DNA of 64,000 nucleotides, taken from contig JAWUZG010000015.1 in the NCBI GenBank assembly GCA_036785705.1, positions 1,178,001 through 1,242,000 of the forward strand, in the 5' to 3' direction. This document shows positions 1 through 12,520 of this stretch, piece by piece. The position numbers and the translations under genes were made by a program. The stretch comes from Acanthornis magna (lineage: Eukaryota > Chordata > Aves > Passeriformes > Acanthizidae). A model generated the notes under the pieces. The model saw nothing but the letters and a program-made list of their open reading frames with translations. It was not told where the DNA came from and ran no database searches. Positions within the stretch are counted from its first letter, which is position 1. Each line of letters begins with the position of its first letter.

Positions 1-1767
1 GGCAGAGGAGCTGGAAAAAGATGGGTTTTTGGGGGGGTTTCCAAGAAGTGCCCTTCCTGCTCAGCCAGAGGGCTGCAGGATGGACACAGGGGCCAGGGCT
101 GTCCCACTGACACCAGGATCAGCTCCAGGGAAAGGAAGGAGCAACAGCCAAGCCCAGTGCTGGAGCAGGATCCAGGCATCTCTGAGCAGCAGCTGCCCCA
201 CAGGGAATGCTCTGGGATCCTGACAGCAGCGCTTCCAGGCACCTGAAACACTCCCCAGGGCATCACATGCAAGCCCAATACCCTGGAAACACCAGGAATC
301 AGCGCTGATTTGCTTATAGTAAGCAAGAACACCTTTAATTTCACAGGCACCTCCTCCTTCATTAAAGATCCTGCTCTCCAGGGGTTTGCTCCTCACTGGG
401 GCAGGAAATGAACAGACAGAAAATGCCATTTAATTGGGGATAAAGCTCCATCTTTGCCTGTCAGAATTCTGTATCATTTAAAACCAAGTGTGGAGCAGGT
501 GTGAGATGGCACCAGCTCTGGATGTGCAGAAAAAAGGCTGACACGAGCAGCATGGTGTGGGAGAGAATCAGGCAGTGCAACTTCAAAACTCCTGCTCCCT
601 CTGGGTTCTTTCTTCCTTTGCCCCCTCCAACTTCCCTGAAAAATTGACTTTTGGAATGGGTGAGAAGAAATGGCATCTCAGGAAGTCAAGGGGTTTGAAA
701 GGAAGAGAATGGCCTCTGAAATGGTCCCTGGAAATGTGGGGCAGGGCTGGTGCTGGTGTTGAGGACGGAGAGGGGAGGACCATCAGCACAGCCATGAGGC
801 TCCAGGTGACCTGGAGCTGTCCTGAGGTCCAACCTAAACCTCTCCTGCCACAGCTCCAGCTGTTCCCTCAGGTCCTGGCTCTGGCCAAGTGACATCGAGG
901 TGCTGATGTCTGCCTTGGGAGCTGAGTCCGGTGGGGAGAGAATTCCTGCTTTCCCTCAGCTCTCCCAGCCCCTCTCTCCATGCTCCAGCACCAGGAGGAG
1001 CAATGGGATAAATCACTTTAATGCTGAGGGTTTCAGATGGCCTTCTGCAGAGAGCAGAGTCAGAGCAAGGAGAGCTTATGGATGTGTTCTGCTCCTCGTT
1101 ACAAGGAAAAGGAAACCTGGAGTTCATCTTTGGGGCTGCTGGGGAGACTCCATGGAATTCAAAGCAGCTCAGGTGGCTCAAGCCTTCCCAAAACAGCTTC
1201 CATGGCTGAGGCTTTTCCACCGGAAGAAGCTCCAAATCAGAATCCTCACATGTGCCCCTCCGTGTTGAGAACTTCTCCAGCTTTCCATGGGAGCTTGGAT
1301 CTGACTGTGCCCCAGCCCTTCCTCTGCAGAAAAGCAGGGGGTGAGTGTGAGCCCTGAGCACTGGGAGGCACTGGGAGAGACTGGGAGGGATCCTGGAGAA
1401 AAACCAAACCATTTGATTGCACCCCAAAGGCAGAGTGGCTTAATGACTGCTCCTCCTGGAAAAGAGATGCCTGAAGCAGCAGAGCAGAGGGCCCTGCCCT
1501 TTGTGCTTCTCCAGATGTTATCTGGAACACCCTGGATTGATTGAAATCTATTTTTCTAACGAATACCTTTTCTCTCCTCTAGTGGGAGAGGAAATAGGGA
1601 GGAATCCCATTTAATTGATGCACTTTAATGAACTGCCTGTCCTGTCAAAGCCCTGCTCCTGTTTTCTGGTGCAAATTCACAGCCTTTCATTCTAAGCAAT
1701 CCCTCAGTTTGGCTCCAGTCTCCCAGTGATCTTTAAATGTCGTATTTCCTCCCCAGTGAATCCATAC
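1..1767. other. Non-coding stretch, no gene seen
   Basis: Mixed-composition sequence. Frames up to about 200 codons are open on both strands, but they overlap each other, have no recognisable domain and no splice context that I trust. I see no repeat that I can name. Confidence 0.6.
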
Positions 1768-1850
1768 TCACAGAATCACAGCACAGTTTGGGTTGGAAGG
1801 GTCCCTGAAGATCATCATCATTCCAACTCCCTGCAATGGGCAGGCTCTTT
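1768..1850 (-). repeat. CR1 LINE 3' end fragment (subfamily A), minus
   Basis: The sequence starts with a degenerate octamer region (tcacagaatcacag) and continues with the antisense CR1 tail 'gtttgggttggaagg'. A damaged copy of the 'ccctgccatgggcagg' hairpin follows. The piece is short and diverged. It is typical of 5'-truncated avian CR1 insertions. Confidence 0.8.
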
Positions 1851-1997
1851 AGATCCTGCAACTCTCACTTCTCTGCCCATCCCACCTCAGGCTGGGTTTC
1901 TCCAGCCACTGAGCACATCAGACCCTTTTCCTGACCCAAGTTTTCACCTGGGATGCTGCTCAGGGAATGTGCTGGGAGCTGGCTCTGCTCCCACTGA

Positions 1998-2393
1998 TGC
2001 CTAAAGCAGGCTACCTGAAACAGAGGCCAAAACAAATTAGGAGTATTAAATGCAGACAAATTTATTTGAGGCCTTCGAGGTACATTCGGGCAAGAAAAGT
2101 TCCCCTCAGGGACTACACCCAAAATGGACCCTGGGTCCCGAGCCCTTCACCTTTGATAAGTTCTGTCCATTAGCACATTGGCTCTTAATTCTCCAATCAC
2201 ACCCTCAGGTGATGATGTTCACCACCCCAGGCCTGCTCCCCCATCTCGCAGTTGTTTACATATTTTTGGGCCCTAAGGCAGCGAATATGTCCTTGAATCT
2301 GTGTTCAGAGAGCCTTGTTTGGCCAAAGGTGCTGGGAACAGAGGATTTTAGCACTTTGTGAGAAGCACAGAACTGCAGCAAGTTACAGATACA
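1998..2393 (-). mobile_element. Probable solo LTR of an endogenous retrovirus, minus orientation
   Basis: Read on the minus strand, this begins TGTATCTGTAACTTGC and ends in CA (plus-strand tgcctaaagc at 1998). An AATAAA signal lies at 2061-2066, leaving a U5-like tail of about 60 bases. The layout resembles short avian ERVK-type LTRs that I know from experience. No target-site duplication is visible: the flanks cactga and ggaaga do not match. The edges are therefore approximate, and truncation is possible. No internal viral genes are present. Confidence 0.5.
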
Positions 2394-3118
2394 GGAAGAG
2401 TAAAAAATTAGAAATACTTGAAGGCATCACCACCTCTCTCCCACACTGTCCTGCTCCAAGAGCCTCTGGCTGGGAGCAGAGTGTGCCTTGCACGAGAAAA
2501 GCAGGCCCAGAGCATCTTGTACTGGAGCCAGGAAACCCTACAGCACATCCCAGCCCAGGGTGGGAGCAGGGAAAGGTACTCCTGTTTCACACCAAGGGGC
2601 AAAGACACAGCTCCACATCGCCCCTAATTTTGTATCCTGACATCTCCACCCTCTGCCTGTGGACTCTCTCCTGCTGTCACAAAGTCACCAGGCCAGTTGG
2701 AAAGGGATTTTTCACACCCTGGCTAATGCAGAGGCACCTCACTGCCTCCTCCCAGCAGGAAAATGCTGACAACAAAACTAATTCGTGGGCAGCAGGACTG
2801 TGGGTGGGTGACAGCACTGGCCTTTGCAGCCAAAAACTCCAAGGGATTCAGGAGCAGCTCCTGGCTCTTCCCCAGACTCGTTTGGTGACCTTGGGCCCCA
2901 GCTCTGTGCTCACCTCTATTCACTGAGGCTGATAACACTCCCCAGACATGGCCATGCAGGCAAATTAATTTATGGTGAGGAAATAATCCATTAGGATGTG
3001 CACAAAGGTCTGTATAGAATAAAAATAAAACCTGGTTGAGTTTTTTACTAGATGTGTGCATTAGCTGAATATTCTCAGTATTCTCACAGGGTCTGGGCTG
3101 AGCAGATCGAGTGCAAGA
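2394..3118. other. Non-coding stretch, no gene seen
   Basis: No named repeat. A minus-strand donor-like match (ctcacctc near 2910) occurs without a partner acceptor that I would trust. Confidence 0.55.
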
Positions 3119-3284
3119 GGGTGCCCAGAGAAGCTGTGGCTGCCCCTGGATCCCTGGCAGTGTCCCAGGCCAGGTTGGACAGGGCTTGGAGCAGCCTGGG
3201 ATAGGAAGGTGTTCCTGCCATGGCAGGGGTGGAATGGGATGAGCTTTAACGTCCCTCCAACCCAAACCACTCTGGGATTTGATG
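3119..3284 (+). repeat. CR1 LINE 3' end (subfamily A), plus
   Basis: The piece opens 'gtgcccagagaagctgtggc', carries the 'ctgccatggcaggg' hairpin and ends 'aacccaaaccactctggga'. This is the CR1 3' untranslated tail, 5'-truncated. Confidence 0.92.
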
Positions 3285-4510
3285 AAATGTCCAGGGCCAG
3301 GGGATGCTCTGCAGCAGGAGAAAGGTCAGGAGATCAGGAGGAGAAAGGAAACTCCTCCTCACTCAGCTGGTGTTGTCATGACACTGATGAAATCCAGCCC
3401 TGGAGAACGATCCACGGACCACCATTCATTTTTAAATTAAGTTAGGCGTTGCAGAGTGCCCTCCCTGCCCCAGACAGAGCACAGCATCCCCTGGAGCCCT
3501 GCTGCTTTCCCTGTACCCTCAGCCAGCCCTGACACTGCCTGTGCAGAGCTGTGCCAGCCTCCAGCCATCCCCACAGCTCCTGGCGAGCTGGGACAACCCC
3601 AGTGTGGAAAGGGAATGGAAAACATCCCAACATGCCCAGGCAGGAGGCTCCTCCTGTCTGTCACACACAAAGGGGGCTCGGGGAGCAGGGCAGTGCCTGC
3701 AGAACCCCAGCACACTCCGGAGACAGCCAGGAAGGGAGAGGGGAGCCTTGAGCAGCCTGTCAGAACTTCAGCCGTGGGGATAATTGGTTTGTACATATTT
3801 CTCCCACAGCCAATTACCAGCTCGGTTTGGTGTTTGATTGTACACGACTGCGGTCCAGCAGAGCTGCTGCTGTTCCCATTCCTGCACACATCACCCAGTC
3901 CCTAAATCATTTTTAATAGCTCCTCTCCTCGTGTGCCCTCCCGGCTCGTTCCAGCCCCAGCAGCACGAGGCAGGTTGCAGATATGGAGGAGCTGACATTT
4001 CTCTTTTGAGTAATTTGCAGCAGATTTCTTGCCCGTTTGATGGAGTCATTTTGTTCTCGGCGCTGATGTGACATTAATTATTGTTAAATATTCTTATCTG
4101 TTACACACAGTTCTGTTTAGATAAAGGTCAGTGCGTGAACCCCTGACAGTGCTCGTTGCTGCCATGCTCCAAAGCCAATTTGTCATCCTCTCCCTTCAAT
4201 ACCTTCATCTTGGTTTCAGTTCATTTTTCCATTAATTCAGGCACAGTAGAGAGCCATTAAAAAATGCAAAATCTCTCAGCTGTTCAGCTCAGCACTCGGA
4301 CAGGGAATTACGAGCCTGGGCAGCACCAGTTGCACAGGGAGGGCAGGGAATAATGCCCAGGAAAATCCAGCAGCAGCCTCTTTCAAGGAACTGGATGGCT
4401 GCCCCCCAAAATCTGCACAGTTCTGCTTTAATGAAAATCAGCCATGCCTTGTGCAGCACATGGTGCCTTCTCCCAGCCTGGCATGCAGTGGGATGAGAGC
4501 ACAATCCAGG
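3285..4510. other. Non-coding stretch with an AT-rich block at about 4050-4290
   Basis: No gene recognised. The last part (about 4050-4290) turns abruptly AT-rich with several TTAATTA/TTAAAT cores and no repeat signature. That texture is often seen in conserved non-coding elements of vertebrates. Calling it regulatory is inference only. Confidence 0.45.
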
Positions 4511-4688
4511 GGCACTGGCACAGGTGCCCAGAGAAGCTGTGGCTGCCCCTGGATCCCCGGAGTGTCCCAGGCCAGGCTGGACAGGGCTTGGAGCAGCCTG
4601 GGACAGTGGAAAGTGGGTGGAACTAGCAGGGGATGGAACTGGATGGGCTTTAAGATCCATCCAACCCAAACCACTCTGGGATACATCA
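4511..4688 (+). repeat. CR1 LINE 3' end (subfamily A), plus
   Basis: It contains 'cactggcacaggtgccc' through 'aacccaaaccactctggg'. The hairpin region is rearranged (gtgggtggaactagcagg). Confidence 0.9.
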
Positions 4689-4720
4689 TTCTCTGAGCCC
4701 ACACCACCCTCTCTTGGCAG

Positions 4721-4824
4721 AGGACAAGAAGGGCAAGCTCAGGCTGTCAGAATTTCCCAGAATGGAAGCACTGAGCAGAGATCTACCTTCCCAAAGACCT
4801 CAGGAGCAGCTGGGCCCGCTCACG
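4721..4824 (+). other. Weak candidate internal exon, unidentified
   Basis: This 104-base stretch is flanked by a good 3' splice site (pyrimidine-rich ccaccctctcttggcag) and a strong 5' splice site (cacg|gtgagta). Two of three frames are open. One of them covers 34 codons ending exactly at the junction and begins DKKGKLRLSEF. I do not recognise the peptide. It lies 30 bases after the end of a CR1 tail, so a recently exonised or non-coding exon is possible. A chance match is also quite likely. Confidence 0.2.
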
Positions 4825-5798
4825 GTGAGTAAAACCTGCACCAGCCTCTGCTCTGTCTTGTTTTTCATTTCTCTGACCAAATAATTCCCCTCTGCCACCC
4901 CAGGGTGTCACTTCCCGCAGTGTCACCTGCAAGGTGAGGATGGCAATGCAGGGACACCTTTGCTGGGACTCACTCCAGCACCCCAGCCACTGGTGGCCTT
5001 GGGACCTCTCAATGAGCCAAAATTGCATCTCCCTGGCCCAGGAGGAGCAGGGGTGCTGAGGGGTGCTGAGGCTTTGCAGCAGCCCGTGCCCTCCGTGACT
5101 CTCGCTGGGGACAGGTCACCCAATCCCGCAGGGACACACGTCAGTCAGCAGGGCACACGCAGAGCTCGGGACAGCCAGGCTGGCACAGCTGGCAGCAGCA
5201 ACAATCCCAGCTCAGCTTACAGACAGGGAGCTGACCTGCTGTGCTGCCCAGCTGCAGCTCGTGGCATTTTCTGCTCCATCCACAGTGCTCCAGCACGTCC
5301 TGAGCTCCACAAATAGCCCAAATCCCACCCTGGGAGTCCTGCACGCACTTCAGCTGCAGTCCAGACCCAAGGGGGAGTCTGAGAGAGCCCTTCAGAGCAC
5401 AGATGGGATGGAGAGCAGCTCAGGCCAACCAAGACACTGACAAGAACCAGGGTGGAGATGCTCAGGAGGCTCCAAAGCCAGGGCTAGGTTAATCCAAGGG
5501 CTCAGCCGCCTGGCAAGGTGGGTTCTGCTGCCGGAGCAGAGCAGGATGCAAAGGTGGATGGATTCAGCATGTCTGAAGTACCACACCACGAATCATGTGC
5601 TCATCCCAGCACTTGGCAAATGGAAGAATGTTTGATCCTTTATTCAAAGTGACATTTAATTTTGCATTGTGCTAAATCATTCTGTACTTTTAAATAAAAG
5701 GCAATAAACTCCCAAACTCATCGTCCTCTCAGTGAAACACAAAGAAATAGTGCATTGTGCTGAATGTAATCAAGTGTAGGGTTTTTTCCTTCACTTGG
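4825..5798. other. Non-coding stretch, no gene seen
   Basis: A small tandem duplication (ggggtgctga twice near 5050-5072) and two plus-strand AATAAA hexamers near 5690-5710 are present. Without an upstream exon they mean little. Confidence 0.5.
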
Positions 5799-6156
5799 AA
5801 TCACAGAACCATTAAAGCAGAAAAGGACCTGTAAGATAACTGAGTCCAACAATGCCCAGCACTGTCAAGCCCACCACTAACCCATGTCCTTAATCCCCAA
5901 AGCCACACGTTTTTTGAACACTTCCAGGGATGGTGACTCCACAACCGCCCTGGGCCGTGTGTTCCAGGGCTTTTTCTGGGATGACATTTTCCCTAATCCC
6001 CAACCTAAACCTCCCCTTGCACAACCTGAGGCCATTTCCTCTCACCCTGTCCCTTGTCACCTGGGAGCAGAGACCAGCCTGGCTGCCCTTCCTGTCAGGA
6101 GTTGTGCAGGGCCACAAGGTGCCCCCTGAGCCTCCTTTTCTCCACACCAAACACCC
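5799..6156 (-). repeat. CR1 LINE 3' region (subfamily C), minus
   Basis: An antisense CR1 of a different subfamily from the majority. Diagnostic pieces are 'cccaccactaacccatgtcc', 'agggatggtgactccac', 'ccctaatccccaacctaaac' and 'gcctccttttctcc'. It is one of the longer copies in the window. Confidence 0.9.
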
Positions 6157-7020
6157 ATTTTATTCATCACAACCGTAAATAAACTCCTGGACAAAGGGAT
6201 ATTCCCATCCCAGGTCCTCAGTTACGCCAGTGCCAGTGGGAAGCAGCAGCACTGCCCCCTCCCCTTGGCTAAATCGGGAGCAGGGAAGAGCCAGAGCTGG
6301 CTTCACACATTGGCCAAGGTATGAAGCAACGCAGGTCCTCTCCGGGCCTGGGGACAGAGTGTCCTGAGGCTAAAAATACAGAGACAAGCCAAAAAGTCAA
6401 GGCTAGCAAGAGGCACGGCCAGAGGCTGTTTATTTCTGTAGCCAGTGAGGCGCAGAGAGAGCCCGAGCCCGGCACTTGCTGCCTGCCTGATGGACAGGCT
6501 GCTGCAGCTGGAGGGCTCCAGTTTCTGTGCACACACAGGGTTCCCTCCCTGTCCCCTTCCCCCAGGACAGCCTCACACCTTGCCTGCCATTATTTTTAGC
6601 TGCTGCACAAAGCTGGGCGATGGGCAGGAGCAGAGGGACGAGGCAAAGGATGGAAAGCATGGCCCTGGGGAAAGCTCTTGTCCTGCCACCACCACAGGTT
6701 ATCAAGGTTTGGGATCAAACCTGGACACTCAGTGGGACCCAAGGTGGAAATTTCTCTGCCTGGGTTGGGTGGGAGATGTTCCACAGCTGGAGCAGGACTG
6801 GGATGCTCCGTGCTCCCCAGGGTGCTCCCAGCACACCTTCCCAGAGCTCCAGCCCTGCCCCATGCCTGCCCTCCTGCTCAGGTGGGGTCTGGCCCCTCCT
6901 CAGCCCAAAGGAGCAGAGCTCCCAGGAAAGCTTTCACTGCCAAAAGCAGTGGGATGCAACTTCATGGCTGGCAGTGACATCCTAAGGACAGGGATGTTCC
7001 TTGAGCCTGCTCCAAAATGG
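6157..7020. other. Non-coding stretch, no gene seen
   Basis: A long plus-strand frame starts at 6445 but runs straight through the neighbouring antisense CR1. It is not taken as a gene. Confidence 0.55.
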
Positions 7021-7205
7021 AATCACCACAGAACCCCAGCACGGGTTGGGTTGGGAGGGACATTTAAGATCATCTCTTTCCAATCCCCTGCCATGGGCAG
7101 GGACAACTTCCACTGTCCCAGGCTGCTCCAAGCCCTGTCCAGCCTGGCCTTGGACACTGCCAGGGATCCAGGGGCAGCCACAGCTTCTCTGGGCACCTGT
7201 TCCAT
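7021..7205 (-). repeat. CR1 LINE 3' end (subfamily A), minus
   Basis: An antisense copy with 'gggttgggttgggaggga', 'ccctgccatgggcaggga' and 'ccagggatccaggggcagcc'. Confidence 0.92.
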
Positions 7206-8982
7206 GGTTGGAGCTGTCAGAGCTCAGCTCACCCCACTTGGCACAAAAACCCTTGTGCCACCAGCATGGAGGCACTGGAGCACCACGGGAACACCACGAG
7301 CAGCCTCTGGCACTGGCTGTGTGCCAGGCTGAGCCTCCCACACAGGCCTCTGGAATTCAATTTGCCTTCCTTCATTAGCCAAAATGGATTTACACCTGAA
7401 CCAGCACTGAGAAAAATCAATTCTCTGTCTATTTAACCTCACTGCTGTGTTATCATTTCCTCTCTGTCCCACGTTTGGTTCGCCTCTGATATCCAAATTC
7501 TTGCAGGCCTGATAGAAATTTGGAGGAATGGAGTTGCTTTTGCAAGACTGACTTCAGCAATAAAATACTGCAAAAACATGAGTAGAAAATTCCGGACTTG
7601 TAAGCGCAGCTGATCCCTCTGCAACTTGCACTCTAGTGCATGGATTAAGGTCCATGTCCTGCTGTAAGAAACCATCTCCTCATGACAGGAATGCTGCTGA
7701 GCTCTTGGATAAGCAGGCACTTGATTTCCAAGGCTGATGGCAGAGGCACCTCATGGGAAAAGAGGATCTGAGAAGTTTTACCCATCAGGCTCCCACCAGA
7801 CAGATGCTGTTGGCTCCAGGCGCTGGTGCAGCACTGAGAGCCACAGAATAAAAGATTTCCAGTGTGGGATAATTAATGTTTGTGCTACTTTGGTCTCTGA
7901 GAGCACATCAGATGAGATAGAGCTGGTCTGAAAATGAAGGGAAGGTGCCTCTGCTGCTCTACCCCCACTGAGTTTCGACACAACCCCCACGAAATCCCAG
8001 TCCAGCAGCCACCTGAACACCTGATCATGGCTGCACAGACCTTGGTGCCCCAAAGCTCTGAGAGGTTCCTCACCCTCATCATCACAGGCACATCCTGAGA
8101 GCCTCCTCCCAAACTGATCCCAGAGCAGCCACATGAGACTCCTGATGGCCACCAGGGATGTCCCCACCAGCCAGAGCACCCACAGCTCCAGCTGTTCATT
8201 CTGCTCCGAACTGGGTGCTCTGTTGTACACAAGCAATTCCTCTCCTGTGATGGAATGGGTGTGTCATTGCCATTAGGCACAGTCATTACACCCAGCCCTT
8301 AATTAGATTGGTGTAATTAGAAATTCACTGAGTTATTTCACACGGTGGAAGAAGTCCTGCCTGGATGGGGTTACATGAGACAGATCCCTCTGGAGCTCCC
8401 AGAGCAGACTGATAACCTGGAACCAACAACATCAGTGAATAATGCTCAACATCAGGCTGATTTTGCATGGCTGGAAGGCAAGAAATCGGGTAAAACCCCA
8501 TGGAAAATATAATGAGTTCCTAACAGTGTTTTGTTCTCCTGCAAAGATATCCAAGCAGCACAATCAGGAGGCTGATGCTGCAGCCCCTGGTGCTGCACTG
8601 GAGCCCCAGACACACAGCTGGGTCACTGCCATGGATGGGACCAGGAAATGGGATGTCCCCAAGTCACCATCATGGCTTGGACTCAGGAATGAAACATTCA
8701 TGTACCAAATGCAGAGAAAGTCATTTGGAGAAATCCTAATGGATCAGAAGGTTTATTCCACACGCCAGGCAGGCAGGTGGGAGTGCAGACTCAGATTCAG
8801 CTCCACTGCTGCACCAGCTGGGAGCCATCAATGGGAAGTACCAGGCAAGTTGTCCCTTTTTGGGCTGTTTATCCTAGAAAACACCAGCTCAGAGGTGATC
8901 CAGGCTGCTCTTCACAGGGTAACGTCAGGTCAGACAGAAAACCACCTGAACTAAAAGGGAAACTGCCACCCAGGGAAAGCAG
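7206..8982. other. Non-coding stretch, one unexplained 170-codon frame
   Basis: The plus frame 8442-8954 is open for 170 codons in sequence that is not especially GC-rich. The translation shows no domain, signal or repeat, so I do not call a gene. The rest is featureless. Confidence 0.5.
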
Positions 8983-9100
8983 GGAATGGTTTGGGGTAGA
9001 AGGGAGTTTAAAAACCATGGCATTCCAGCTGCCCTGCCATGGGCAGGGATGCCACCCACCAGAGCAGGCTGTCCTGAGCCCCACCCAACCCGGCCTGACC
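8983..9100 (-). repeat. Diverged CR1 LINE 3' end, minus
   Basis: It retains 'gaatggtttgggg' and 'ccctgccatgggcaggga' followed by a degraded 'ccaggctgctcc...ctgtccagcctggcc' equivalent. It is older than its neighbours. Confidence 0.7.
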
Positions 9101-10431
9101 AGGCTGCACCCAGATGCTTTCACACCGCAGCCAGCTGGGGACACCGAACCCAAAATCGTTTTAATTCACCCCAGGGCAGAAAACCATCTTGTGGCACAGT
9201 CAGGAGCAGATGTGGGCTCACCCTGTGGCACTGAAGCTTTGAAAAGCTCCCTGGGCATTTCCTCCTGCGATAGCTGTTGGCACAGCACTGCACCAAGCAC
9301 CTGTGATGGGCTGAGAGCTCTCTGCAGCCCACAGGATAACACCAACAGCACAAAACATGCAGGGAAGCAGCGAGAAAATGCTCTCCTGAGAGACCTGAGC
9401 TGGAGGGTTTTCTTCCATTAGACTATTTTTACAGATGGGGAAATGAAGCAGAGGCAAGAAATGGCCCCCAGGCTCAGAGTTTTTTCCTGGTAAATGAAGA
9501 GCCAGCTCTACTATCAGATGGAACATGGTTGCATTGCTACTCTGAGCAGTGGCTGCACCTTAAGTAACTGCTCCCAGCTATGAAGGGACAGGGAGCACAG
9601 CCACAGGACCAGGCTGTGCTCAGGGATGAGGTGACAGCCAAAGGGACGCTCCACACCTTCCCTTGGCTGGGCCAGGGGTGGCCAAAGAGCTTCTGAGAAG
9701 GGAACACCTGTGACACCTCCACTGGCTCAGCTGCAGCTGGGACACACTGTGGCAGGATTTGGAAAAGGCAGGAAGAGAGAGGAAACAGCAGGTCTAAAAG
9801 TGGAGATACCAATGCTCCAAAAATCCTGGCTTCTCCTGAGAGCTTTTTCCATGAAACTGCTTCTGGCAAGTGGGAAAAGGGGAACCAGTTACACAAACAA
9901 CTCATGGGGATGAGAGCATTTGATTAAGGGGCACTTTAAAGGAGGTCCTTCACAAACATTTGAAGGACCCTAATACATGTTTGCAGCCATGTCTGGAGCT
10001 AATTTAAACAAAATGTTTAATTGCACAACCAGGGGAGAGTCAGATTATGTAGTAAAATCCCATTTTCTTCCTCTTCCACAGCCTTCTCTCAGGTACATGG
10101 TCCCTGCTTCTCAAATTTCTCCCAGTCCTGTTTGTGGGAATAACTTTTCCTGCTCCCCCTTCCAGCTGTCAGGCTCCCAGTGCTCCTTTGCTCACTGCAA
10201 TCACAGCCCCAGGTGACTCTCAGGGACCCTCCAACTCCTCAGGCCAATCACAAACAAGCAGCAAAGCTGGAATTTCAAACATTGCCTGAGGCTGAACAAC
10301 TCTGAGAGTTCTTCACCGAATCCACTGGATGAAGAGACTTGGGAGAAAGCTCCTGTCTGGAGCAGGGGCTGCTGCAGAGGAACCTGCACCCACCAGGAGC
10401 CTCTGAGGCCCCAGAGAGCTGTGCCCAGTGC
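9101..10431. other. Non-coding stretch with a 9-bp perfect inverted repeat
   Basis: No gene. Bases 9944-9952 (ggtccttca) and 9961-9969 (tgaaggacc) form a perfect stem with an 8-base loop. Confidence 0.55.
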
Positions 10432-10752
10432 ATCATCCCAGTGTGGTTTGGGTTGGGAGGGACCTTAAAGCTCATCCAGTGCCACCCCTGCCATGGGCAG
10501 GGACACCTTCCACTGTCCCAGGTTGCTCCAAGCCCTGTCCAGCCTGGCCTTGGACACTGCCAGGGATCCAGGGGCAGCCACAGCTTCTCTGGGCACCTGT
10601 GCCAGGGCCTGCCCACCCTCACAGGGAGGAATTTTTTTCTAATATCCAATCTAAACCTACTCTCTCAGAAGCCATTCCGCTCGTCCTGTCCCTCCATCCC
10701 TTGTCCCCAGTCCCTCTCCAGCTCTCTTGGAACCCCTTTAGACACTGGAAGT
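10432..10752 (-). repeat. CR1 LINE 3' region (subfamily A), minus
   Basis: A longer antisense copy. After the standard tail it continues with 'cctgcccaccctcacaggga' and 'tctaatatccaatctaaacc', so it reaches further into the CR1 3' region than most copies here. Confidence 0.93.
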
Positions 10753-12520
10753 TTCTGAGGATGATGGTCCTGTAATACTCCAAGACCAGGGGTGGAGTAG
10801 ACAGACTTATGACAGAAGTTCATTTTCACTTCACTTTAAAGCAGAAATCCTTCGGTTTTAGCCCAAAAGTACTCATTAACCCAGAACAGCAGGTGTGCTA
10901 CCTGTAACATCTCCTGTGGGCATCACTGCAGCTCCCCACCAGCTTCTGCACCTCAAAACTTGCCTAAAATCCACCCAGGAGCTGCTCACCAAGCCCCTCA
11001 GCTCCATGGCAGACAGAGGGGATTCAGAGATGGGCTGCGAACCCTCGGCCACAGGGCAGCTCTGAACGCAGCTCCGCATCCCAACCCAGCTCTCCTGAGC
11101 TCCGCAAGGAGCAGCTCCGGTGAGAAGGGACCTTTGGAGGTCCCTTCCTGTCCCCTGTCTGCAGCAGGGCTGTGCAGGGGAGCCGCAGGGTGAGCCGGGG
11201 TCAGCAGAACCGTGGGGCAGCTGAGCTGTCCCTGCTGGCTCAGCAGCCCTGCAGGGCCCTCCTGGCCCCCGTTCCTGCTGCCCACACGTGGCTGCTCCTG
11301 CCCAGACCGATGGAGGCAGCTGGGAGCACGGAGGGGACACCCGAGCACAGCCCCGAACCTTTTGGAGAGGGTCCCCCTTAGGCAGCACCCCAACAGGGGC
11401 TTGTCCCCCGTACCAAGTATCTGCCACCACTTTGAGAGACCTAACTCAGTCCTGAGCCCTTTTCTTTGCCCCAGCAGCTTCCCCTTGCTCTGCCAACACC
11501 CCTGCTCCCCCAAATCCCCGCTCGGGGCACCCCTGCTCTGCAGAGCCCTGCAGCACAGGGCAGGGATCCCTGCTCACGGGGGTCTGTCACACGGGGCTGT
11601 GTGACCCAGGCACGGATGAGAGCCTGGATCCCGGGAACATGAGGTGGGAGCGGGAAGGGAGAGGCCCCCCCGCTGCCATCTCCGCAGTGACAGTCCTGCT
11701 GTGCCCTCCTGGATTAACAGAGCCTGCTGGGCTCTGCTCCTGCAGCCAGCACACACAGGATCCTCATCCCAGAGGGTCCCGACACAAATCCCTCCTGCTG
11801 CCCTCCCCTCCCACGGAGACTGACTGTCCGTCACTGGGAAGGAAAGGGATGCACTAGCCCCGTGTGGTGGGAGGGAAGAGGCACAGGGGGAGGGCAGGGA
11901 GTGTAACACGGTGCTAATTACAGGGGAAAGGTAATTGCCTTCCAGGCAATTACAGGGCAAAGGTGCCCTCCAGGGCTGCAGCCATGTCTGGCTCTGGTAA
12001 TGGGTCCTGCCAGCTGAAATGCCCTCTGGAATTCCCCCTGACACTGCTGGTGACACCCCTGTGCCTCTCAGACTGCAGCCACATCCATTCTCCTGGGCAG
12101 TGCTGTCCCACGAGAGCAAACCTGCCCACACCTCCTTCAGGGGGCTGTGCCCACCCTCACGGAGCAGCAGCAATGCCATCCCCAAACACCAGCAGGCTTT
12201 GGGGTACCCTCCAACAAGGGCTCGGCACACCCTGACCCCTCACCAGTCCCCAGCCCAAGGTGCCAGTGGAGGAGACACAAGAACATCCCTGATTTCAAAG
12301 AGCATCCTCCCTTCATTGATTTAGCCCAATTTGTCCTAAATTGATTTCCCATTCCCATTGGCTTAAAGGAAGAAGAAAACAGCTTGGAAGAGTATTTCTG
12401 ATTCCTGCAGCAGAGAAGATCCGTGCTGGTTAGAAAACGTAAAGGTCTTGTTGAGGCAGGAACATCAACTTGGGGTTCCAACCTGTGTGTGTGGAAAGGC
12501 TTTCCCTTCCCATGGCCCTG
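10753..12520. other. Non-coding stretch, GC-rich in part, no gene seen
   Basis: 10.9-12.2 kb is GC-rich but low in CpG clusters compared with the island at 37 kb. Overlapping frames on both strands (up to 218 codons) look like chance. Confidence 0.5.

Noticed and set aside
6445..7332. 295-codon plus frame
   Set aside because: Its second half is the antisense of the CR1 tail at 7,021-7,205. The first half has no recognisable features.
8442..8954. 170-codon plus frame in moderately AT sequence
   Set aside because: More notable than the GC-rich frames, but the translation has no known motif. A protein search would decide.
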